From the NCBI GenBank assembly GCA_032207245.1, contig CM063505.1, forward strand, positions 180,011,558-180,075,557: 64,000 nt of DNA, given 5' to 3'. The translations under genes were made by a program, and so were the position numbers. Source of the stretch: Pardosa pseudoannulata (taxonomy: Eukaryota; Arthropoda; Arachnida; Araneae; Lycosidae). Below the pieces are notes generated by a model, which was given only the letters and a program-made list of their open reading frames with translations, was not told the origin of the DNA and made no database searches. Within the stretch, counting starts at the first letter, position 1, and the number at the start of each line of letters is the position of its first letter. Below, piece after piece: positions 25,571 to 37,285 of the stretch.

Positions 25571-26244
25571 TTAGACTTTTCTATTACATTCAAAGGAAGG
25601 AAAATTAAATTTCCATAAGTAACTGAAATATCTACAAACCCTCCACCCTCTATGCTTCGTTTAATTAAAATCTGCATGACTGTTAGCTATTAGGAAAGGG
25701 CAGCTGACTTTATACTTTAAACCTTTTCAGTATGCTAAAAATAATTTATTTATCAAATAAGTTTTCTAGCTCGTGACCATAAAAATACTAATAGGCTAAA
25801 AGTATTTTCATAATTTTTTAAGGATATCAAGGAAAGGCATTTTGAATTCCTACAGTAATACACTGAAAACATATATGTATTTGAGGATTTTCTTTCCTAT
25901 TAATACTGCACTTTTGTCTAGAAAATGTAAAAGAATGTTATGAACTTTAACAAATATTGAAATTTCCAATAGCGCAAATTTACATACATAAATAATTTCA
26001 TTTTGAAAGTTTAACAGATTTCTTTTTATGTATCAGAAATTTTTTCGATCAAGTTCTATAACTCAACTACTTTTTCTTTTATATCTTTCCATGAAAGAAA
26101 TTGATAGCGTTCCAACTGCAAAATTAAGGAGTTTTTAAGGACATTTGATGAAAATTAAATTGTTTTAAGGGCCCTTAAAAATGAAAGTTAAATTAAGGAG
26201 TTCTTAAGGACTTTTAAGGACCGTGGGAACCTTGTAAACATCAA

Positions 26245-28250
26245 TAAAATGTTACAAGAATTAATTATACTTACAAAATGTTTACTTTTCAAAAGTATGT
26301 ATTGTTATTTCAATCAAAATCAACAAGAATGTCAGCAAAATCTAGACATTCATATACAAACAATACTACGTAATTACAAGAATTTAACTACCAATAATAC
26401 AAACTTTCAAAATTTATTCGCAGAACATACAGTTAATTCGAAGGAGCAATAAAGCGGGGAAGAATACGAGCAATTCAGGCAGAAAGAGAATATTATTTGG
26501 AGCGTATATAAGCGCACTGAAAAAGGAAAGCGGGAGTGGAAAATTATATTATTTCGGAGAATGGGCAATTACTGCTTCCGTAGAGTATATTATGAATAGG
26601 AAGGATACAGTAGATATTGATTTATATAGCAACGGTATTGACTGCAGAAGGATAAAAAATAAAAATGGTTGCAACTATATATTTGCAAATATTAAATTCA
26701 AGACTATTATAATACCTCGAAACACAAGTTAAATACCCTTTTAGTAGTTTTTAACACCGAATTACTTACTGTACAAATATCGATATAAGAAATAAGGGAA
26801 TAAACTTATAAGACTTATTACTTATATTATAAGAATGATACAAAAAAATTTTAATCATTCCATTTCTAATATGCTTACAAGGACTTCAAAAAACATATTT
26901 GGGTTTAATTCGGCTTGAGCAATGAAACTATCTTACTATTGCTACCATTTTTAGCAATAACTATAAAGCATGAGGAAAATAGTCGTTAGTTCATTTAGAA
27001 GAAAAAAATTTTAACATTGATACTAATACTAGGAAACAACAGAAAAGTTAATTCATGAAAGGTTCAAAATATGGCATAAAGAAATATAGGTTTTTATGCA
27101 GCAAAAATTAATTCACCAATACACAACATTTTAACTTTATTGGTCTCATAATTTCTAATAAACATAGTATTCCCTCAAAAATATTGTATTTACTTAAATG
27201 CCGCAACAAATTGGCAAATACAGTGATAAAAAATACTAAACAATAGATAAATAATATAAAATAAATGCATAACTCACAAAAAATAATTAGATAATGCTCA
27301 AGACAAAATTTAGAGGAAAGGGAAAAATACAGTACCCGCCAATAAATTATTGGCCTACCCACCCATGGTAAAAAGCAGTTCCACATGTGTAAAGAATGGC
27401 TACAATGACATTTACACAGAAGGGCGGACATCAATGGAATTAAGAAAACAACAGCATTCAAGAGAGACAAAAAGTCGCTGTTATCTATCAAGGAGTTTTC
27501 TTGCTCCAGATTAGATGAGCAAGAGTGGGATGATAAGTTTCGAATGACGGAGATCGAAAGTCACTTATCAAGTATGAAACACTGAAGATTAAAAATTAAA
27601 TAAATAACATTTGCGGTAAATATTTCCAGCATGCTTTTGCCTTAATTTCTGGGACTCATTTCACCCTAAACTGGAGTCCAAGATCGCAATTTTTAGTCAT
27701 GGAGTTGAATTTCTAACCTAAATAATATCTTATGGGACAGGGAAAGATTTAAGTTTTAGAAAATAGAATTTAAAATATGGGATTAAAAAAACTAGAACAT
27801 TAAGCTGATTCTGAAAGAATGTAAAATTTATATAGTTTCCGTTTCTTGCAAGGTTAAATATTTTAAATTGAAACTTGTTAAAAAAATGACTATTATATGG
27901 AAATGAAACACTATTTTACCTGACAAGTAAAACAATTGCACGCATTTTAAGCTAGAATTATAATAGTACACATGGAGGTAATACATTTCAGCTAATTTTA
28001 AATTTGAATTTCAACCGCTACCCCAAAAAACACACGAACACTTTACAATTGCAAAGTGTAGAATACCCCTTGTTTCTTTTAGATTATTTGAGGCATTATT
28101 TGAAACGGTATGATTTGGTCTCTAAGCTTTCGAGCATTGACTTCCTAAATTCTTCTGAATATTTTTACATGGTTTTCATCTCATATTTTATTATTTAACT
28201 GCACCTTATTTATCTTGCGATTCATTATTCATAATTATATAAAATTGATG
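26245..28250. other. Gene-free interval
   Basis: AT-rich DNA. The longest frame, 127 codons on the minus strand at 27108-27491, has a hydrophobic, Cys/Phe/Leu-rich composition typical of reading AT-rich DNA and no recognisable domain. Confidence 0.4.
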
Positions 28251-28258
28251 TAATGCAT

Positions 28259-28684
28259 AGTGTTTCCCCCAGACCAAAAAATGGGTAGGGTGGTCCTAGA
28301 TAAAAGGGCACTCCATCAGAACAAAAAGGGCAGGGTGCTCTTGGGTATGAAAATACTTTATCAGCACAAAACTGGCATTTTTTTTTAATGGAAAAGATTT
28401 AAAAAAATTTTTTTTCGATTACTATAGGTTTAAAAACATTTAATTATTTTTCGATTGTCTGAAGTTTATTTTATTTTATTAAATATGTATTAAATTTTTA
28501 AGAATTATTTTTTACTTAATACATATTTAATAAAATTAAATAATTAAAGCTTAAAATAATTAAAATTGGGTTTTAAGTAATGCAAATCATAAAAATGTAG
28601 AGCACATTAAAAGGGGAAAAGAGAGGAGAAGGGTGCACTGAAGGGTGAAAAAAAGGGCAGGACACAGCATGTCTAGGAAAACAC
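28259..28684. mobile_element. hAT-type MITE with perfect TSD and central hairpin
   Basis: The left end AGTGTTTCCCCCAGAC and the right end GTCTAGGAAAACAC are imperfect inverted repeats. Both sides carry the identical octamer TAATGCAT (28251-28258 and 28685-28692). Subterminal AAGGGCA repeats occur on both sides. The middle holds a 25-bp inverted repeat (28469-28493 with 28516-28540, one mismatch). At 426 bp it has no coding capacity. Confidence 0.8.
28469..28540. repeat. Long AT-rich hairpin within the MITE
   Basis: Arms of 25 bases pair at 24 positions around a 22-nt loop; the core TTAAATATGTATTAA is exact. Transcription would give a small-RNA-like hairpin, but its place inside a transposon makes an element origin more likely. 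Confidence 0.75.
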
Positions 28685-28692
28685 TAATGCAT

Positions 28693-30450
28693 AAAGAATG
28701 ACCTAACGTCATGAAGCTAGTTCGAAACACTGTAATCGTGCACTTTCTAGATTTATATAAGTTCGTATTATTTAAAAAAATGATCCTATTTCAGATGTCA
28801 ATTTAGTTTACACGAGTAATAAGTGTGGCAGGCGAAACTATTTTCAATTTAGTATCAAAGCAAACAATCACTTAACTGTAGATGGTAATAGAAACATTAA
28901 GGGTCCTGATATCGTTTGACTACTAAACATTCAACCAAATGATATATATAAGAAAATGTTATTTTTACTAACTACTAAACAATATTCTTAAATTATGCGA
29001 AATAAAACGAAATTTTACTTTTATTTTTAGTAACTACAACATTTTAAATTAAACAAAAATATTTCTTCAAAATGATTTTTTCCCTTTTTTTTTTGAAGGG
29101 GGGGGGTACAAACTTTATTTAGAATTAATTTGACTTTAGAAATAATTTATTACAAACCATTTCGTTTAAACGATTTTTTTTTTTATTATTTTTTTTTTTA
29201 GTTATTTACAATTTAGACTATGATTCGTTTTAATTTTAATTAAAAAAGTTGTGTATATTCGTAAGATAAAATATGCAAGGTTGGGCACAATCAGACAACT
29301 GTTAAAATATATGACTGAAATTTGTATCATTTAAAAATTTTCAGGCAAGTCTAAAAAAAATATGTTAACATTAGACAATCAAAACGAAAGGTAGTTTGGA
29401 TCTAGTTTATTGTTCTAAATATTCAGTTAATTGAATTGTCTACGAGGTCAACTTTTACAGCAGAAAAAGTATCCGACCCTTAAAATGCCACAGTGAATGT
29501 CTCTATACAAGTAATACCTAGATGTGGGAGTTTACCCCGAGGAAAGAGTGTAAAAGTCATAGTTACGCAGGGAAAGAAATTGTAGAAAATGTAGTAGAAA
29601 ATCACCGTTTCGAGGAACTACCCTCAGGACCCACATTTCAGTGGGTAAGTTTCCTCTAATCAAAAGCTTTATGAAAGATGTTCGACTTCGTCGTTAAATC
29701 AGCGGGGTGCAAGTGGTCTCCTTTCAGATAATTTTCACAGGACAGATGACTTTATTGTCAACATTTAATCCCCTCGTCGCACACAAATAGATGAGGTGTC
29801 ATAAAAAAGGGGGGAAGTTTAAGCACTACAATATAAAAGCGGTAATGTCACTTTCAAGAATGATTTTGGACGGCACGTAGTTTGATGGATGTTTATGATA
29901 ACAAAAACTGTGTGTGGTCCTTTTTTTTTCTACTTCAACGGAAGTGTACTGGGAAAAGATACCGGAGAAAGATACAATGCAGTACAAACGAAACTGCAAG
30001 AAAAATAATTTTAATAATAATAATTTAACCCATTAATAAATAGTACTTATTTTTCTTAAGAACATAAGATATAATTACAATTAAAATTAAATAGCTCATG
30101 AAATTTGCATGAATACAGAAGGATAATTTCCTTGCATACGTTTGGGACTAATACATGGTAGATACACATACTATAGAGGCTGTAGTAATTAAAATATTGA
30201 AAAATTTCGATTTTTACACTACTGATCAGTTTAAAAGACCGTGAGCAGAGGACAACCCGATTTAAGGAGATGGATTGCAAGTTTCGTTTTTGAAGAGCAT
30301 TGAAAGGGTGGAAGAGTGACTTTGAGTTCTAAGTGAACTCTCATAATTTGGAGGCAGTCACCAAGAGCCACCCCCATTCCCCCTGTATCGGCCCTCTAGA
30401 GTATTGTTTAAATGTGGAGGACATAGGCGCCTTTTTTACACGCACAAGCC
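28693..30450. other. Gene-free interval
   Basis: AT-rich DNA with T- and G-homopolymer patches near 29079-29107 and 29176-29200. Nothing else was recognised. Confidence 0.45.
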
Positions 30451-30456
30451 GCCGTT

Positions 30457-30636
30457 GGTTTGGTTTGGTTTTAGTTGGATACGGTCTACTTTTTGCAACA
30501 CGGGAGCTAACGAGACCGGGACTTACTGCTTAAAGCCGATTCCGAACGGCTACGAAGATTCATGCCATAGTGAGATTCGAACGCACGAACTACGGTTCCG
30601 AAGGCCAGCACCCTAACCATTCAGCCATTGTTCGAC
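30457..30636 (-). mobile_element. tRNA-derived SINE, best-preserved copy
   Basis: On the minus strand it begins TCGAACAATGGCTGAATGG (A box) with GTTCGAATCTC (B box, at 30572-30582), then a body with AGCCGTTCGGAATCGGC, GCAGTAAGTCCCGGTCTC, CGTGTTGCAAAAAGTAGACC and finally TCCAACTAAAACCAAACC. A polymerase III tRNA-like head joined to an unrelated body, repeated at several places in the window, defines a SINE family. No poly(A) tail or clear target duplication is seen. Open frames crossing it on the plus strand are by-products. Confidence 0.85.
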
Positions 30637-30639
30637 TCA

Positions 30640-33200
30640 GCAGCCGTTGGTTAACACGACGTTCATTCATCCACTCGATCCTTAAATTCGTAACCCTCCG
30701 ACTATGGGGTTTCAAACTCAGCTACCGTGGCTCAAAATATTGTATGAGTTTTAACTGCTGAAAATTAACTGTGAAAAAAAAATTCTATTATTAACACATT
30801 TACAGAAAAAGAATTACCCATTGGAAAACTATGCAGTGAAATTCAATAACCCCTCATTGTTGCAACATAAAAACTGGAGAATTTGAAATGAACGACCCGA
30901 TCCCATTCTCTTGTCAATAAATAATCATATAGTCAAGAAATTACAACTCACAGGGCATGGAAATCTAAATTACAAATCGTGTAAATAAACATCGTGGCCA
31001 CTAACAAAGCGCTACTTATTCTTATTAACATTTACAGACATGTTTGTTAACTTTCTGAAGAAATACTTCAGCCGTTATTTTAGCCATAAACACCAGTGTT
31101 TATTTTTGTGGTGTTGCACATAGACTAAGATTTTCTATCTAGGGTTAAAAATTATTGCCCTCAGCAAGACATGAAATGGACGCCTACGTGACGGTATATT
31201 GAGCACTACCCACTATAGTACATGGTTGAAATTTGAACTTAAAGGAATGACGGAATTAAAATATTCTAAATACATAAGAAAAAAGTGCAATTTCTTGTAT
31301 TTAAATTATTTTATAGGTTATTTATTTATGATACCTATTAATATTATTCAACCATAGAACGTTACACTGTTGTTCAACGCTGTTACTATTAGAGCCTAAT
31401 GATGTTATGTCTGCAATACATTTTTAAAAATTTGAAAGCAAGATATGACAAGTAATACATACATTATCATTAAGAAGAAAAAAAAAGATTTGTTACAATG
31501 ATATTTCCAGATTTTAATTGTTTAATAAAAAACGTATCAATGTAAAGATGACGGTTTACGCTTGACAAAAACGTGACTGATAAAAATTGCTTTAAATTCC
31601 GATAAAAAGTTCGTATTTCACAATAATTCACATTACAGGTCAAATACAAACATGATCGCATGCTGGTCTTATAGTGCACGTTTGCCAAAAAAAATCATAA
31701 AATAAAAAGATATTTAACAATGGCACGACTAGAAGGTATTGAATATATGTTGATATGTACCGATATATGCGTCAATGTACACGTGGTAAAGGTGGGGTCA
31801 TACAAAGAGAGACAGGCAAAAGTACCCCGTGGCGCAGACACACCTTAGTTTTCCTCCGCTCAGAAATGAAAGCCCCCTTTCCCCTGCCGTTCCTCGCATA
31901 AAATTCGACACCATTCATAAAGCGGAAGAATGCAAGTCTATTTCACGTTGTAGCTGTAGGAAAAGAAACCGAGTAAAAGTGACGTCATTCAATAGTTCAC
32001 TTGGCAAACTAATAGTTGAGGAAGATTTACAATCATACTATGAAAAATTTATATTTATATTTAATATTCAAAGACGATTTTTGAAGCATATGTTTTTGTA
32101 TCACTCAATAGATTTGAGATTTCCATTTATATAATAATAAAAAAACAATCTACAAGAGTGCTTGTCCAACAAAAGCAAGCTGTCTATAACTAGCCTGTTA
32201 ATTTTTTTTTAATTATTACCACTTTTATTATTATTAATATCATATACAACGGGTAACTTATAAGCTGGTCTACATCTGAATCGGGTGAGACTGTAAAAAT
32301 ATATTCTTCAATCGTAAATCGATCGATATCATTCAGACTGTCAAACTTTCAGGAAACATATCTGTCTTTCAGAGATATAGCGAAAATCATTAAACAATTT
32401 CCCTATTCCTATTAATAGAAATCCTTACTCAAATAAACATAACAAATTTGATTAATATTTAAGCAATTATAATACCTCGAAACACGTTGAACGATAAATT
32501 TTATTGATCTATTTATTATTGTCTGACTCTGAAATATCAAAATTGTTTTATCTTGGTCCTCTTCTGACCTGCCCATCACTAGGTCACTATCAATGAAACG
32601 TAAAAAGTCATAGCTTGCTTGCATCCAAAGCATCTCAAGCTTTTATTAACAGAAACTTTACAATGGGCAAATTAGAAGAATGCTACGATGCTCCCAATAC
32701 AGCCTAATAGCTAACAGAATTTGGACATCCATTTATTTCGGCAGTCAGAATATCATGTGGTAAACAGACAGACCACAAGCTGAAACCACAAAATTTAAGG
32801 TCGAGGGTATTATTCACTAGATTACAAATTTTAGAACACCACGCCACAAATCGTACATAACAGATACGTTTACAAGTAACAGTTACTAAAACCAAAATTA
32901 AGCAATTAAATTTTGAGTTGATTAAAGAAAAATTTTTATACACGAAATAATAGGCATGACCAATAACGATAAATAAAAACCATTTCGTTAAGAAACGGCA
33001 GTAATCATTTTTATCGTCTTTATATTTCTCGATATCACAACAAATGTAAATTTCTTTAAATAAGCAATTCAAAACAAAGAATTATATGTTTGTATAAATG
33101 CCATATATGTTTGCTATTGAGTTTTGAATATTCATTTATTCATTGGTGATTCTAAGTAAGAAAAAATTTTCTGAACATCCTACAAAATTTTCTAAAAAGT
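30640..33200. other. Gene-free interval
   Basis: AT-rich DNA. Frames of 72-122 codons on both strands lack recognisable motifs. The 18-mer TATAATACCTCGAAACAC, also found near 26706, occurs at about 32469. Confidence 0.4.
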
Positions 33201-33204
33201 AAAT

Positions 33205-33772
33205 TTTATATTAAGGTTAATTTCTGGATGTCAAAACTAGAGTTCGATAATATCTGAATTTTATTCTTGTGATTTATCATTTGCTAAATATCAGTATATT
33301 AATATGTTCAAATATATATCACCTTAATATAGAGTTGCAAATATAATATTTCATGTATAAATTAAATACAAACACACCTCAACGTGTGCGATGGTTATCT
33401 AGAAAACAAAAATTCAATTTCTTAATCTGAATACATAAATTTAAATTTTAACATGTTGCTTTAAAAAAGAAAATCACTTAACATGTCATTACTGTTCTTC
33501 GATTAAAAAAAAAAAAAAAAAAGATTTGTGGACGAGTCAAAAAAGAAAAAAGGGTGAGAAAAGATATAAATCCTTCTGATTATCTTCATAATTTCATTCA
33601 TATATTTTTTATTTGAAGAGGAAGATAGTTTTAAAAAACATTTTTTTTTTAATTTTCAGAAACAAATTTTTCCGAAAATTCTTTCCAAATTTTCTTGGGA
33701 AAAGAAATTTGTTTTTTTTTATAATTTTTGGAACAGACTCGCACAAATTTTCGGATCAGAATCACCTCTGTT
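33205..33772 (+). repeat. ~560-bp dispersed repeat, copy 1
   Basis: It aligns almost end to end with 43874-44418 in the same orientation. Shared landmarks in order are TATTAAGGTTAATTTCTGGA, AAAACAAAAATTCAATTTCT, TTGCTTTAAAAAAGAAAATC, GGGTGAGAAAAGATATAAA and TTTTTCCGAAAATTCTTT. It has an A-run expansion at about 33506-33522. No coding frame is conserved between copies, so it is probably noncoding mobile-element sequence of unknown class. Confidence 0.8.
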
Positions 33773-33797
33773 ATTTACTCCAACACCCAAAATTGAT

Positions 33798-33964
33798 GTT
33801 TGGTTGGTTTGGAGCACTACGGTCTACTTTTTGCAACACGGGGGCTAATGAGACCGGGACCTACTGCTTACGAACGGCTACGAACAACCATGCAACAGTG
33901 GGACTCGAACCCACGAACTTCGGTTCCAAAGGTCAGTGCCCTACCCAATCGGCCATCGTTCGGC
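33798..33964 (-). mobile_element. tRNA-derived SINE copy
   Basis: On the minus strand it has a CGAACGATGGCCGATTGGG head (A box), B box GGTTCGAGTCC at 33901-33911, a CGTAGCCGTTCG body, AGCAGTAGGTCCCGGTCTC and CGTGTTGCAAAAAGTAGACC, ending GTGCTCCAAACC. Relative to the 30.5-kb copy about 12 bases of the body are missing. It lies just right of the dispersed repeat. Confidence 0.85.
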
Positions 33965-34443
33965 ACACCCGTAATTGAAGTAATATCGTATATTTCACAT
34001 ACGAAAAGACCATCAATATTCCTATTATTGGCTTGAGTATTGGATTGTTAAATAAAGTAGTATCATATGTCCTGACTTTTTAATTCTTTTGTGAAATAAG
34101 TATCTAATCATACTTGGATTTATCTCCACAGCAACTTTCTTTTACTTCATGTACAAGTATGAATTCAAGGTAACAAATTTCAAAGAAGTTTTTTGTCTCT
34201 ATAAATATTGGTTATATTGAGGTAGGTCTATATAAATTAACACTATTGTGGTTAAAATACTAGTATCGAAATAAAAAAAAAAGAAAAACGTATTAACTTT
34301 TTATACAAGTACTTATTTTGGACGAATATTTTCCAACAACACATTATTCTTAATCATTTACCAGCCACAACCTTTAGAAGAGAAAATAATTATGACAATA
34401 ACTTTCATAAGCTACGTAAGAACTTGTATACCGGTGCGTAACC

Positions 34444-34499
34444 TATTCAACTGTACCATTCATTCAAGTGTACATTTAAATGAACGGTACAGTTGAATA
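34444..34499. repeat. 56-bp near-palindrome, 23-bp stem
   Basis: TATTCAACTGTACCATTCAT at the left is mirrored by ATGAACGGTACAGTTGAATA at the right. Over 23 bases there are two mismatches and the loop is 10 nt. It could be a cruciform, the fused ends of a deleted inverted-repeat element, or a short hairpin RNA. Confidence 0.8.
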
Positions 34500-35496
34500 T
34501 GATTTATTGCTGAAATTTATGGATACAACAACATAACATAAAACCATTTTCTTAAACCCTTATAATAAAGATAAATTATTCATTCCGAGAGTAGTTCGGG
34601 AAATACTTAACCCGATATCACAAACATACATTCGTGGAATATTTCTGCGAAGAAATTCCGAAGGGCATGGATCGAAAACAAACATAAATAAAGAGGTATC
34701 GCTGTCACAATCCTAACAACTGAAAGACAGATCGAATTTCCGGCACTTAGTGTAACAAATAACACCAGTTACATGTTAACAGCAAAAGGTTATTGTTAGA
34801 ATGTCAAAACAGCGTGCAGCTAGAAACTTGGGTTAATGCGTGTAAACACGTTTAGACTGACAAATCCCGCCGAGCAAGCTAACACCAATTAGCATCGTAT
34901 AGAGAAAATATTCAAAACAGCGGACCGAGAGATGAAAGAAAGAAGAAAAAAAAAAGACGTCAGAGAGGATGAAAAAAAATTATAAGACTCGGTATCTCTG
35001 TAAGGAGTTGGGTTTTGACGGGTAATTGTTCTCTCTCTAGTAAGAGCAATTAGTCTCAAGGAAGTGCCAATCTTGCCATTCGTACCTCTTTGTTTTTTAC
35101 GCTGGGAGAATGACGACGGGCAACTAATTTACGGCTTTTAAACAGAAGTTGACGATGAAGACGGGGCAAGCAGCAGGAACACTTGCCAGTGAGATTGGTT
35201 CTATTGAGTAGCTGGAGTCACAAGGAGATTAAACTCCTAGTCGTACAAGGTCGAAATAAGACTGGTCTCCAAACCCGCTAGCCAAACAAAATCCTGAGTC
35301 TCAAAGAACCTCACAAATGATGACTAGCATTTCGTTTAAATGATTACTGAGCTCTGGCAAAGAATTTCACATCTCACTCCTCAATACCCCCTTTTCCACG
35401 CTGAGTATTTTGCTTCATTGGATTGGATATTTCGGCAAGTCCAATTTTCTGAGTCACCCAATTGGCTTTGGTTCGATTTCCGAGTAAAGCTTGAAT

Positions 35497-35670
35497 GTAT
35501 TTGGTTTGGAGAACTACGGTCTATTATTTTGCTCACGAGGATTACCGAGACCGGGAACAAAGCCGATTCCGAAAGGCTACGAATACCCATGCCAACAGCG
35601 GGATTCGAACCCGCGAACTATGGGGACTATGGTACTAAAGGGCAACGCTCTACCATTCGGCCTATCATTT
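35497..35670 (-). mobile_element. tRNA-derived SINE copy
   Basis: Minus-strand copy with B box GGTTCGAATCC read from GGATTCGAACC at about 35601, body AGCCTTTCGGAATCGGCTTT, CCCGGTCTC and the AGACCGTAGTTCTCCAAACC end. It lacks the AAGCAGTA segment of the 30.5-kb copy. Confidence 0.8.
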
Positions 35671-35905
35671 ACTCTTGAATGTTTTTGTGAAGTCCATTCA
35701 AAGGGAGTAAAGTTGGCCGCTATATGGTGCTTTCATAATAGAAAAGGTCAACAAAATTTGCGTCTTTGTGCGGCCAATGTTATTATAGGCAAGTGCCCAA
35801 GAAGAAAAAATAAATTCTGAGCAATGATGTAGGAAAAGTAAACATTTAAATAACATATTCCTAAGAAGGTGGGCAGCTCTTAGTTTAAAAGGTTATAAAA
35901 TTTAA

Positions 35906-36532
35906 CACTAGATTTACGGTCCGCGCCAATTTGACTCATTAAAAATTTGATCACTATATATATATATATATATAAAACTTTAATATCACTTTTCAAAAAC
36001 ATACGTTGGTTTTTAGTTAAGTAATAAAATATATGTAAACTTTTATTCCTCTTCTCCGCAGACCCCTTCATTTCGCATTATCAAATGTGGTATACCTATT
36101 TTTACGGTTGTGAGCCAATTTGACTCATAAAATGTATAGGAAAATAAATAAATATAGTAATAAATATAATATAAAGTAAATATAAAGTATAGTATAAAGT
36201 AAATGTAGAGGAGAAGTCGAGAACACTTTCATTCCAATGACAGAAATTCATGCTACTGACGCACGGAAGAATTGTCAAGTTCACCAATCATGCAAAAGAA
36301 ACAGATGTAGAAACCATTGTGGTAAATGTAATAGAAATGTTTGCGGAAAATGTGTTTCAAAAACAGATTTTATATGTAAAAAATGTTTTCCATGAAATTT
36401 TTTGATAATAAACATTTCATTTAAATTAATTTGGAACTATTTTCTTTGCAAAAAACTTCACTTTTCTTGTATGAGACAAATTGGTTCACTTCAGTAAAAA
36501 TAGGTATATGATCAACATCCGTAAATCTAGTG
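35906..36532 (+). mobile_element. piggyBac-type element with transposase remnant
   Basis: Perfect 14-bp terminal inverted repeats CACTAGATTTACGG / CCGTAAATCTAGTG are flanked by TTAA at 35902-35905 and 36533-36536. A subterminal CCAATTTGACTCAT motif appears at the left (about 35926), again inside at 36115-36128, and inverted at the right (36471-36484). The internal copy extends about 40 bases (TATACCTATTTTTAC upstream) as a match to the right subterminal region, so the left side seems to contain an extra ~160-bp segment. The 627-bp element retains the 3' end of a transposase frame, so it is a deletion derivative of an autonomous element. Confidence 0.85.
36198..36395 (+). pseudogene. piggyBac-like transposase, C-terminal Cys-rich fragment
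   Basis: A frame open after TAA at 36195 runs 65 codons to TGA at 36393-36395. The tail is rich in Cys and basic residues: CKRNRCRNHCGKC, then VCGKC, and finally FICKKCFP before the stop. piggyBac-family transposases end in a Cys/His zinc-binding domain that binds the subterminal DNA, with paired CxxC motifs and a CF near the end, which fits. Just upstream is the frame TFIPMTEIHATDARKN. The catalytic DDE domain is missing, and the copy sits inside TTAA-flanked termini, so it cannot encode an active enzyme. About 110 bases after the stop comes the right terminal region. Assignment rests on motif plus termini, not on a search. Confidence 0.6.
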
Positions 36533-36539
36533 TTAAATC

Positions 36540-37280
36540 TCTTATTGGATAATTTTATACTTAAAATCTTATACATTCAACAAGCATGCTTCTATCCTAA
36601 TTTAAAATTATGGAACAGGAAACTGATAGTCCAATAATTCGAATTTAATAGTTTCAATTTTGGTCTCATATAAAACATGAAATAAAAAAAAATCACAAGC
36701 TGTCATTAATAGTCTATAGTCGATACTAAGTATTTTAAATCAATCTAACACTGAAGCAAAATAAGTAGAAAATTTAACATTTCCAACAAATTTAATTGGC
36801 ACTTCTTGGCTTAAATCTGAAATTGATAAAACATGACAAACGTTTCATTCGGTGAGGTTAACCTTGCATCTGTCTCCAAATGATTAATCCAACCCCTTAT
36901 CGCTTTTGGACAGAAGTAACAAAAACTTTTCTTTTCAAGTGACAGTCGTCCGTTTCATCCGCCGGATAGCAATAGCGGAGTCTGCGGGAGTCAAAACTCA
37001 TTTCTCATCCGGCATTCTTAGAGCAACAAGTATGGGAAAAGAAAAATCGCATAGTCACACGCTCAGAAAATGACTGAAATCGACTTAAGATTCAAGTATT
37101 TGAAGAATTCAAGAAAAGTAGCTGAAGTAAATCAATGACAGTAATCTTTTAAACTTCATTACATTATAAATTTAATAGTATCTGTTCATTCGAACCGAAT
37201 TTTAACTAGCTTACAATTTGGTATGTAATCATGACAACATGTTGCAGGACGATAATGATAAAGACATATCATTTAAGATT
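36540..37280. other. Gene-free interval
   Basis: AT-rich DNA with no recognisable coding or element termini. Confidence 0.45.
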
Positions 37281-37285
37281 TAGAA

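Larger units (their letters stand above)
25117..26234. mobile_element. hAT-type element with nested Helitron end
   Basis: Left end AGGGTTCCCCC, right end GGGAACCTTG preceded by TTTTAAGGACCGT. The GGTTCCCACGGTCCTT type of terminus with AAGGAC subterminal repeats is known from hAT families. TAAACAT lies immediately on both sides (25110-25116 and 26235-26241), a 7-8-bp target duplication. AAATTAAGGAGTTNTTAAGG occurs twice near the right end. The interior holds a TA/CA microsatellite and a Helitron-like 3' end, so the element was later invaded. No transposase frame was seen in 1118 bp. Confidence 0.65.

Noticed and set aside
27108..27491. 127-codon minus-strand frame as a membrane protein gene
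   Set aside because: Hydrophobic Phe/Leu/Ile/Cys content is expected from AT-rich DNA; no promoter, splice sites or family motif.
30457..30636. Functional tRNA gene
   Set aside because: A and B boxes are present, but no acceptor stem closes, and the same head is joined to one body in many copies, as in a SINE.
30333..30761. Three overlapping open frames of 63-70 codons as genes
   Set aside because: They cross the SINE, whose higher GC lengthens frames; similar frames recur in other SINE copies.
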